Made by a program: the position numbers and the translations under genes. Positions 6,754 through 12,775 of a stretch of DNA of 25,615 nt are shown piece by piece; the stretch's first letter is position 1; the number at the start of each line of letters is the position of its first letter. The notes under the pieces were generated by a model that saw only the letters and a program-made list of their open reading frames with translations, ran no database searches and was not told the DNA's origin. The stretch is from Bacteroidales bacterium (GTDB taxonomy: Bacteria; Bacteroidota; Bacteroidia; Bacteroidales; Paludibacteraceae), in the NCBI GenBank assembly GCA_900766775.1, contig CAAFXN010000032.1, positions 1 to 25,615 on the forward strand, given 5' to 3'.

Positions 6754-6784
6754 TTGCTTATTTCAGAAAAAAGCAGTACTTTTG
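6754..6784 (+). promoter_or_regulatory. Plus-strand promoter, divergent from rpsF
   Basis: TTG (6754-6756), 20-base spacer, TACTTTTG (6777-6784). The spacer shares TTTCAGAAAAAAGCAG with the murI promoter and forms an inverted repeat with the rpsF promoter. Predicted start near 6790. The first known product downstream is the tRNA at 7013. Confidence 0.75.
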
Positions 6785-6787
6785 CAG

Positions 6788-6808
6788 GCGCTTTCCCCAA
6801 GGAAACGC
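6788..6808 (+). other. Stem-loop at the start of the orphan transcript
   Basis: GCGCTTTCC-CCAA-GGAAACGC forms an 8-bp stem with one bulge, right at the predicted transcription start. It may stabilise the 5' end of a tRNA precursor or of a small RNA. Confidence 0.4.
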
Positions 6809-6830
6809 ACAGCATACCGTACGCAGTCGA

Positions 6831-6885
6831 ACACGTAGGATATACGTAAGATATACGTAGGATATACGTAGGATAACCGAGAGTA
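6831..6885. repeat. 11-base tandem array, ACACGTAGGAT type
   Basis: Units ACACGTAGGAT, ATACGTAAGAT, ATACGTAGGAT and ATACGTAGGAT follow one another exactly every 11 bases from 6831 to 6874; a degenerate unit follows. The array lies between the plus-strand promoter at 6754 and the tRNA. Confidence 0.85.
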
Positions 6886-6911
6886 TCTACCGACTATATC
6901 CTTATGATAAA

Positions 6912-7006
6912 CTGCCGACAAACAGGATTTATGAGCACCCATGCGAAGCACTTCGCACGCAATGCCCTCTTAATTCTTAATTTTTAATTCTTAATTAATA
7001 ATTAGA
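6912..7006. repeat. Heptamer block with GAGCACCCATGC junction
   Basis: TTATGAGCACCCATGC, then a spacer with GCGAAGCACTTCGC (a 6-bp palindrome) and CCCTCTTAATTCTTAATT with further AATT units. The same order of parts, an ATGAG-side then a CCCTCTTAATT-side, is seen at 22893-22968. It ends seven bases before the tRNA. Confidence 0.65.
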
Positions 7007-7012
7007 ACACGC

Positions 7013-7084
7013 GGCTCCGTAGTTCAATGGATAGAATACGGGTTTCCTAAACCTTAGATTCGGGTTCGATTCCCGACGGGGCTA
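7013..7084 (+). tRNA. tRNA-Arg (anticodon CCT)
   Basis: A full cloverleaf can be folded: acceptor GGCTCCG/CGGGGCT, D arm GTTC/GAAT, anticodon loop TTCCTAA giving anticodon CCT (reads AGG), T arm TCGGG-TTCGATT-CCCGA and discriminator A. CCA is not encoded. The first anticodon-stem pair is C-U and does not pair, which is the only blemish. Probably transcribed from the promoter at 6754. Confidence 0.95.
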
Positions 7085-7112
7085 CTTTCCATACGCTAAA
7101 TCCCTTTGCGCT

Positions 7113-8438
7113 ATGTCTTTCCTTTGTCTTTTGGCAGCCGTCGCAAGTTTTGTCATCGAAAGCAAGACGAGTGTTTCCTCCGGCGGCGAACTGCCTGAGG
7201 GCGCAACCGCGACCTACGAATGCACATACAAGAAAGGGCAACTCACGGCAGGCAATAGCGCCACCCTCCGCCTCAGCGGATGGCAGACCACCGAGATAAA
7301 CCGCGTTACGCTATGGATGAAGTCCAACCAAGCCTCAGGAGCCGGCAACCTGCAAATGACCATCGACGGTGCACAGGTCTGGACTATCCCCACACAACCG
7401 TTCTCCGAATGGGCAGGCGCCTACTCCACTGAGTATGTGCCGATTGCGCACACTTTCTCCCCAGCCGAGGAGGTGCAACGCGGCGAAGTCGCTATCTGCG
7501 TCTCCGCCACAGAGAACTCCCTCTACATCGAGCGCTACGAAATCGAATGGAAGCAGGCAGTCGCCCGCCCTTATACCGTAACGCTCATCGACGATGGCTA
7601 CCACACCTATGCCGAATTAAACGAGCAAGCGGTAGGCAGCGGCGTGCTCTTGCCGACATTGACCGACGCTGACCAATGGCACTTCGTCGGATGGAGCGAG
7701 ACCGCCATTGCCGACGCCAACCAAGCCCCCACGCTGCTCCAACCAAGCACTACCTACTATCCCACCTGCGACACACGGCTCTATGCCGTCTATACCGACT
7801 ACCTTTCGCAAGAACTCTCCCCCATCCAACAAACAGACTTCCAATCCGGCTACTACACCATCGCTTTCCCTATCGCCGACAAATGCCTCACCGGTCCCGT
7901 GAACGACGCCATTGAGGGTATCGCCACACAAAGTGTCGCCCTGCTTACACGCGAGGACGGACTCAACGAACGGCAGTACACCATTACCGAAGAAATGGTG
8001 TATCATATTGATTTCTACGAAGATAGCACCGCACGTATTACCCATTGGCAGACGCATTCCCCCGTCGGCTATTCTGCCAACCGACTGACGCAAAGCGATG
8101 TGCTGTGGCAGTACCAACGGGCAGCCGACTCTACCATCTGCTTCTATACCCCGCTCGACGAGACGCGGCTTCAAGCACTACGAATCTTATACGATGATTA
8201 TTATTGCGTATGGAAAGGCGGGCTTATCACTTTCTTGCGCAACACGCTCGGACACCACTGCCTACTCTTTGCAGTCGATACCGCTGCCTTCTACGCACAA
8301 TGGACAAGTTACCCCTTTGGGCAAGGCATTAACCAAACCGAGCAGGAGACTGACAAAACATCCCCACACGACATACGGATAGGGAACTACCGCCTCCGTA
8401 TCCGCCACGGCAAGAAATACCTCCTATTGAACATGTGA
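7113..8438 (+). CDS. Secreted InlB-repeat protein, function unknown
   Basis: 441 residues. The N-terminus is a hydrophobic stretch (residues 3-15) that could be a signal peptide, though it has no basic residue before it. Residues about 40-150 form a beta-rich domain with TLWMKSNQASGAGN and the GAYSTEYV turn, a pattern seen in many secreted Bacteroidales proteins. Residues about 155-225 look like a Listeria-Bacteroides (InlB B) repeat, with WHFVGWSE and TRLYAVYTDY. The C-terminal 200 residues I do not recognise. No catalytic motif, LPxTG-type or T9SS tail is clear. It begins 28 bases after the tRNA with no promoter or ribosome site between, so it may depend on read-through from the tRNA transcript. 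A surface or adhesive role is only a guess. Confidence 0.75.
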   Translation: MSFLCLLAAVASFVIESKTSVSSGGELPEGATATYECTYKKGQLTAGNSATLRLSGWQTTEINRVTLWMKSNQASGAGNLQMTIDGAQVWTIPTQPFSEWAGAYSTEYVPIAHTFSPAEEVQRGEVAICVSATENSLYIERYEIEWKQAVARPYTVTLIDDGYHTYAELNEQAVGSGVLLPTLTDADQWHFVGWSETAIADANQAPTLLQPSTTYYPTCDTRLYAVYTDYLSQELSPIQQTDFQSGYYTIAFPIADKCLTGPVNDAIEGIATQSVALLTREDGLNERQYTITEEMVYHIDFYEDSTARITHWQTHSPVGYSANRLTQSDVLWQYQRAADSTICFYTPLDETRLQALRILYDDYYCVWKGGLITFLRNTLGHHCLLFAVDTAAFYAQWTSYPFGQGINQTEQETDKTSPHDIRIGNYRLRIRHGKKYLLLNM

Positions 8439-8507
8439 GACCCCACCCTTTCCCTCAGCAAGAGAAAAGGCTATTGGCAACCGGCGTTTTGAGAATCAAC
8501 GCTTTGG

Positions 8508-9758
8508 CTACAAAAGAGGGAGGGCGTGCTCCATTTGGTTGCTGCGGGAACCTTTCAGGAGGATAGCGGCACCGCTAATCGGATGTTCTTGCAAGTAGGT
8601 GCAAAGCGCTTCCACATTGGGGAAGACAGGATAGGGCGAAGTGGTCTCAGCATACTCTTCGCCTACGAGCAACACGGTTGGGGCTTTGCGCTCCGCCAGC
8701 ATGTTGACGATGTTCTGGTGCTCCAAGTGGCTATACTCGCCCAACTCGCGCATGGCACCAAGGATATACGTATCTCCCGTGAAGGCATTAATAGCCGCCT
8801 GCATAGAGGTGGGATTGGCATTGTAGGCATCTACTGTGATGGTATTGCCTCGACTACTATGTACCAACTGCGAACGGTTATTAGTGGGGATATAGGCACG
8901 AATAGCATCCAATGCCGCCTCATCCGAGACGCCGAAGAACGCCCCCACGCAGCGGGCAGCAGAGACATTTTCGGCATTGTAGTTGCCCACCAGATGCGTC
9001 CCATCGGGCATGGTGCCGGTGTGGTAAGGGATGAGCGCGACCTCCGTCTCCCCTGCGGCAGCAGTGAGCATATCTTTGAGGTAGGGGTTGTCGACGTTTT
9101 GGAAGATGGTGCCGCGGTGGGCAACGAGAAAGTCGTAGAGTTCGCGCTTCGTCTGCTGCACGCCCTCAAAGGAGCCGAAGCCTTGCAAGTGCGCCCTGCC
9201 GACATTGGTGATGAGCCCGTAGTCAGGCGCTGCTACCTCTACCAACTCGCGTATGTCGCCCGGGTGGGAAGCGCCCATCTCCACAATAGCCAACTCATGG
9301 TCGCGCGTGAGTTGCAGCAGCGTGAGCGGCACACCGATACTGTTGTTTAGGTTGCCTTGTGTGTAGTGGATACGATACTTGGTGCGCAGCACGGCAGCGG
9401 TCAGTTCCTTCGTGGTGGTCTTGCCGTTGGTGCCGGTGATACCTATGATAGGCAACCCCAACTCGCGCCGCCAATCGCGTGCCAACTGCTGCAAGCCGAC
9501 GATGCCGCCGCGTTGACTTGCCTCAGCATCCAGCAGCACGGCGCGGTCTTTCCCGAAGCGCTCGCAGAGGTCGCGATAGACTGCTTCATCTGATACCACA
9601 GCCATGCTCGCACCCTGCTCCAAGGCTTGGGCAGCAAAGAGATTCGCGTCGAAGCGTTCACCTTTCAACGCAAAGAACACGCAACCCGTAGGCAGGTTGC
9701 GTGTATCAGTACTCACACAGAGCGAGTGCTTATTTCTTATTAGGAAGTTCCAATCCAT
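8508..9758 (-). CDS. murF: UDP-MurNAc-tripeptide--D-Ala-D-Ala ligase
   Basis: 416 residues of a Mur ligase. The ATP loop GITGTNGKTTTKE lies at 106-118, followed by GNLNNSIGVPLTLL and VEMGASHPGDI, which are typical of MurF rather than MurC, D or E; DAYNANPTSM in the C-terminal domain also matches MurF. It joins D-Ala-D-Ala to the UDP-MurNAc-tripeptide in the cytoplasm, the last soluble step of the peptidoglycan precursor. The N-terminus (STDTRNLPTGCVFFALKGE) begins a few residues later than in relatives. Its ATG overlaps the end of the MFS gene by 29 bases. Unusually, no other mur or division gene is adjacent. Confidence 0.95.
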   Translation of the reverse strand: MDWNFLIRNKHSLCVSTDTRNLPTGCVFFALKGERFDANLFAAQALEQGASMAVVSDEAVYRDLCERFGKDRAVLLDAEASQRGGIVGLQQLARDWRRELGLPIIGITGTNGKTTTKELTAAVLRTKYRIHYTQGNLNNSIGVPLTLLQLTRDHELAIVEMGASHPGDIRELVEVAAPDYGLITNVGRAHLQGFGSFEGVQQTKRELYDFLVAHRGTIFQNVDNPYLKDMLTAAAGETEVALIPYHTGTMPDGTHLVGNYNAENVSAARCVGAFFGVSDEAALDAIRAYIPTNNRSQLVHSSRGNTITVDAYNANPTSMQAAINAFTGDTYILGAMRELGEYSHLEHQNIVNMLAERKAPTVLLVGEEYAETTSPYPVFPNVEALCTYLQEHPISGAAILLKGSRSNQMEHALPLL

Positions 9759-11112
9759 AGCCTTTCTTCTTATCTTCTATCTTCAGAGCCACTGAGAAGA
9801 TGAATGCCAACACGCCAAAGGATGCAAAGACAATCATCGGCACGAGATAGCCACCCGTAGCCACACGCAGTTTGCCAATCAACAGCGGCACAAGACAGAG
9901 GCCGATATTCTGCACCCAGAAGATGAGGCAGTAAGCCGAACCGAGCACTTTCTCGTCAATGATTTTCGGCACGCTGGGCCACATCGACGCCGGCACGAGT
10001 GAGAAACTAACGCCCAAGACAAGGATGGTGATGAGCGCAAGGGTCTTGCTGGGGTAGAGCGGCAACACAAAAGCAAACACACTGTGGCAGATAATCATGA
10101 TGATAGCGCCGACCATCATCATCGTAGCCCCTTTGCCCTTGTTGTCAATGAACGAACCGAGGAACGGCGTGAGAATCATTGCCAAGATGGGGAACCACTT
10201 GAACAGACCTGCCGCCTCAGCATTGGTCATGCCCGGGATGGTCTCCTCAAGGAAGTTGGTCGCAAAACGCTGGAAGGGGAAGATGGCGCTATAGTAAAGC
10301 ACACACAAGAGCGCGATAATCCAGAACATCTTAGACTTGAAGATTTGTCCGAGGTCGGAGAAGTGGAACTCATCTTCGGGGTCTTTCTCCGCAGTTGCTT
10401 CGCCAATAGCCACTAATTGTTTGTCGAACTTCGTGTCCATGATGGTGAAGACAAAGAAGTTCAGCAGACCTATCACGAGCAGCAATGCCGAGAACAGGAA
10501 CGGCGCTACCACCGAATTCATGCCATTCACCGCGAAATGCTCGGAGATGAGCGGCGAGAAAAACATCGCTGCAAAGACTCCGATACGCGCAATCGACATC
10601 TCCAAGCCCATTGCCAATGCCATCTCTTTACCTTTGAACCACTTTGCAAGAATCTTGCTGACGGTGGTACCTGCCATCTCGCATCCGCAGCCGAATATCA
10701 TAAAGCCGAACATCGCCATCTTCGCCGAACCGGGCATAGAGGTCCACCAAGAGTTGAGCCATACCATATCATTGGCTCCGAACCACTCGGAGATACCTAC
10801 ATATTTGATAGCCGCACCCAGCACCATCAGCGAGGCAGAGAGCAGTCCGGTAAACCGAACGCCCATCTTATCCAAGATGATACCGGCCAAGATTAAGAAA
10901 CCAAAGACATTGAGCAGATACTCACCCGCTGCATAGGTGCCGAATACACCTTGGTCCCAACCAAGATGGGGTGTCTGCTCCAACAGAGACGCCAGCGGCG
11001 AGAGGATGTCCACAAACATATAGGCAAAGAACATCATCGATGCTACCAGCACCAGCACTGTCCAACGCGCTACTGCCGAGTCGCGCAACGTAGTTTGTAA
11101 TTTTTCTACCAT
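9730..11112 (-). CDS. Major facilitator superfamily transporter (MFSD1-like)
   Basis: 460 residues with about twelve membrane segments. The MFS loop signature DKMGVRFTG follows the second segment (81-89), and GSFIDNKGKG is the matching loop in the second half. The stretch WPSVPKIIDEKVLGSAYCLIFW, then QNIGL, resembles the MFSD1-type branch found in Bacteroidota and eukaryotes; MFSD1 carries dipeptides, so a peptide or amino-acid substrate is possible but unproven. A charged cytoplasmic loop (about 225-250) divides the halves. It overlaps murF, which points to coexpression with cell-wall synthesis. Confidence 0.85.
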   Translation of the reverse strand: MVEKLQTTLRDSAVARWTVLVLVASMMFFAYMFVDILSPLASLLEQTPHLGWDQGVFGTYAAGEYLLNVFGFLILAGIILDKMGVRFTGLLSASLMVLGAAIKYVGISEWFGANDMVWLNSWWTSMPGSAKMAMFGFMIFGCGCEMAGTTVSKILAKWFKGKEMALAMGLEMSIARIGVFAAMFFSPLISEHFAVNGMNSVVAPFLFSALLLVIGLLNFFVFTIMDTKFDKQLVAIGEATAEKDPEDEFHFSDLGQIFKSKMFWIIALLCVLYYSAIFPFQRFATNFLEETIPGMTNAEAAGLFKWFPILAMILTPFLGSFIDNKGKGATMMMVGAIIMIICHSVFAFVLPLYPSKTLALITILVLGVSFSLVPASMWPSVPKIIDEKVLGSAYCLIFWVQNIGLCLVPLLIGKLRVATGGYLVPMIVFASFGVLAFIFSVALKIEDKKKGYGLELPNKK

Positions 11113-11121
11113 TTTTTTGTT

Positions 11122-11294
11122 GATTAAGGATGAAGGATTATGGATGAAAGACTTGTTACTTTCGTCTCTGAGGTTTCATGGAGGTGCGGTCGTAAGTTTA
11201 TCCCGATACAATCGGGAGCCGCACCATTAGAATCAGAACTATTGTGTCTTTTATCCTTTGTCTTTTAGTGAACGTAGTGAGCGGTCTTTTATCC
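11122..11294. repeat. GGATGAAGGATT element, copy A
   Basis: About 170 bases that match copy B (11422-11590) in order and orientation: GGATGAAGGATTA units, TTCGTCTCTGAGGTTTCATG, GGAGGTGCGGTC, GCCGCAC, TCTTTTATCCTTT, then GAACGTAGTGAGCGGTC. The two ends (AAGGATGAAGGA and TCCTTTGTCTTTT-like) are roughly inverted. Copy A also holds TCCCGAT-N3-ATCGGGA (11201-11217) between GTGCGGTC and GCCGCAC, where copy B has only five bases. Confidence 0.8.
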
Positions 11295-11297
11295 TCA

Positions 11298-11417
11298 CTA
11301 TAAGGCTTCGTCTTTCATAGGGTTAGGGCGCGGAACAAACTTGTTCTTCCGCTTCAGCCATGCAGCTTTCTTCTTCTCATACTCCGCATAGTGGCTTTCC
11401 AAATACCCGTCTGCCAT
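11298..11417 (-). CDS. 39-residue conserved-looking small protein
   Basis: A short reading frame from ATG (11417) to TAG gives MADGYLESHYAEYEKKKAAW, then LKRKNKFVPRPNPMKDEAL. It is strongly charged and lysine-rich, probably helical, with no membrane segment. The MADGYLE start and the spacing recall short hypothetical proteins that I have seen in Bacteroidales, so I think it is real, but the function is unknown. It is read in the same direction as its neighbours, between ompH and the MFS gene, and is the only unique sequence between two direct repeats. Confidence 0.6.
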   Translation of the reverse strand: MADGYLESHYAEYEKKKAAWLKRKNKFVPRPNPMKDEAL

Positions 11418-11421
11418 TTTT

Positions 11422-11590
11422 GGATGAAGGATTAAGGATGAAGGATTAAGGATAAAGGATGAAGGACTTATTACCTTCGTCTCTGAAGTTTCAAGGAGGT
11501 GCGGTCTCCAGGCCGCACTCTCAGAGTCTGTACTATTTAGTCTTTTATCCTTTATCCTTTAGCGAACGCAGTGAGCGGTCTTTTATCTTT
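11422..11590. repeat. GGATGAAGGATT element, copy B
   Basis: Second copy of the element at 11122-11294. It starts with TGGATGAAGGATTAAGGATG and ends with GAACGCAGTGAGCGGTC and TTTTATC. The centre GTGCGGTC-TCCAG-GCCGCAC can form a hairpin. A partial third copy, only the A/G-rich end, is at 25507-25545. Confidence 0.8.
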
Positions 11591-11610
11591 CAGCGTAGCG
11601 GTCTTGGGTC

Positions 11611-12102
11611 TTACTTGATTCCTAACTCTTTTTTTACGGCGGGCATGGCATCCAATGCCGTTTCGGAGATATAGACCATCACCGCAGAGTCGAAGATATA
11701 AGTGTAGCCCTCTTTCTGTCCTACTGCTTGGATGGCTTTCGACATCTTCTCATGCACGGGAGCCAGCAACTCTTGTTGCTTCTTCTGGATATCCTGCTCT
11801 GCGGTCTGATAGAAGAGTTGGATACGCTGTTGCATCTCCTGCAACTCTTGTTGACGAATCTGCTTGATGGCGTCTGCCATAGTAGCCTCTTGGGCTTGAT
11901 AGTCCTGCACTTTCTTTTGGAACTCTTCTTGCATCATTGCCAACTGGCTCTCATACTGCGACTGAACGGTATCCATCTGCGCACGTACTACGTTCACTTC
12001 CGGCATCTGTGCAAAAAGTTCTTGTGTGTTCACATGACCAAACTTCTGTGCGCTTACTGCCATCGGCAACACCAGCGCTAATGCTAAAATAATCTTTTTC
12101 AT
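11611..12102 (-). CDS. OmpH/Skp-family periplasmic chaperone, first copy
   Basis: 163 residues with a signal peptide (MKKIILALALVLPMAVSA, cut before Q19) and the FGHVNTQELFAQMPE start of mature OmpH proteins. Residues about 45-125 are a long glutamine/glutamate-rich coiled coil (the Skp tentacle), and YTYIFDSAVMVYIS closes the beta body. Skp-like trimers hold unfolded outer-membrane proteins in the periplasm and hand them to BamA, whose gene is just upstream. It follows the second ompH gene by 73 bases. Confidence 0.92.
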   Translation of the reverse strand: MKKIILALALVLPMAVSAQKFGHVNTQELFAQMPEVNVVRAQMDTVQSQYESQLAMMQEEFQKKVQDYQAQEATMADAIKQIRQQELQEMQQRIQLFYQTAEQDIQKKQQELLAPVHEKMSKAIQAVGQKEGYTYIFDSAVMVYISETALDAMPAVKKELGIK

Positions 12103-12134
12103 ATGTTTTTAGTTATAATTTACAATGTTTAGAA

Positions 12135-12171
12135 CCATCCCCCTCCCTTTGTAGGGAGGGACGGGGTGGGG
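12135..12171. repeat. GC-rich imperfect hairpin between the ompH genes
   Basis: CCATCCCCCTCCC and GGGAGGG-ACGGGGTGGGG fold back on each other around TTTGTA. There is no T-tract after it in the transcription direction, so it may slow transcription or protect mRNA ends rather than terminate. CCCTCC/GGAGGG hairpins like this recur at 12704 and 25555. Confidence 0.55.
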
Positions 12172-12175
12172 CTTT

Positions 12176-12694
12176 TTACTTCGCCCCCAACTTCTCCAGC
12201 ACTTGGTCGCTGATATCCAACTTGCCGGACATGTATATCAGTGCGGGATCTGCTGACCTATCGCGCACAATATCAATCTTTTTCTCGTTTGCCAACTCCT
12301 GTATGGCGGCATAGATATCGTCCTGAATAGGCTTTATCAGTGCCTCGCGTTTCTTGAAGAGTTCGCCGTCTTTGCCGAAGTACTTGCGTTTCAGTTCCAG
12401 CACCTCCTGCTCTTTCTGCACAATCTCTTCCTCGCGGCGCTTGCGCATTTCTTCAGAGAGGAAGATTTGCTCGGTTTGATAGTTGCTGCTCAACACACGC
12501 GCCTCCTGCGAGAGCGCATCTATCTCTTTCTGCCAACGCTTGGAAATGAGCGTCAGTTGCTCATTTGCAGACTCATACTGCGGCAGGTTCTTCAAGATAT
12601 ACTGCATATCGATATAGGCTATCGACTGCTCTTTGGCAGCATAGCAACCCAATGCCATCACTGCACTGCACAATATAATAAATAGTCGTTTCAT
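12176..12694 (-). CDS. OmpH/Skp-family periplasmic chaperone, second copy
   Basis: 172 residues from the ATG at 12694: signal peptide MKRLFIILCSAVMALGCYAA, then IAYIDMQYILKNLPQYE, the usual OmpH start. A charged coiled coil spans about residues 40-125 (EEMRKRREEEIVQKEQEV), and the C-terminal body is KKIDIVRDRSADPALIYMS. An in-frame start 12 codons upstream lies in a GC-rich repeat and adds a non-signal extension, so I reject it. Two ompH genes in tandem after bamA are usual in Bacteroidota; the copies differ enough to have separate clients. Confidence 0.93.
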   Translation of the reverse strand: MKRLFIILCSAVMALGCYAAKEQSIAYIDMQYILKNLPQYESANEQLTLISKRWQKEIDALSQEARVLSSNYQTEQIFLSEEMRKRREEEIVQKEQEVLELKRKYFGKDGELFKKREALIKPIQDDIYAAIQELANEKKIDIVRDRSADPALIYMSGKLDISDQVLEKLGAK

Positions 12695-12703
12695 ATCTTT
12701 TTT

Positions 12704-12759
12704 CTCCCCCTCCGGGGTCCCCGCAAGCAACGCACAGCGGGGTGGTCTTGTAGGGGGAG
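12704..12759. repeat. Nested inverted repeat between bamA and ompH
   Basis: CTCCCCCT (12704-12711) pairs with AGGGGGAG (12752-12759), and inside it CCCCGC (12719-12724) pairs with GCGGGG (12737-12742). It leaves little room for the ribosome site of the ompH gene that starts at 12694, so it may affect its translation. Confidence 0.6.
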
Positions 12760-12775
12760 TCAGAGGGGGTCTTCC

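Noticed and set aside
7050..7084. tRNA-Arg 3' end as an integration site of an island
   Set aside because: I found no second copy of the tRNA 3' end downstream and no integrase; the genes that follow are ordinary.
8439..8507. Terminator between the secreted-protein gene and murF
   Set aside because: Only a five-base GCGTT/AACGC stem is visible, without a T-tract on either strand.
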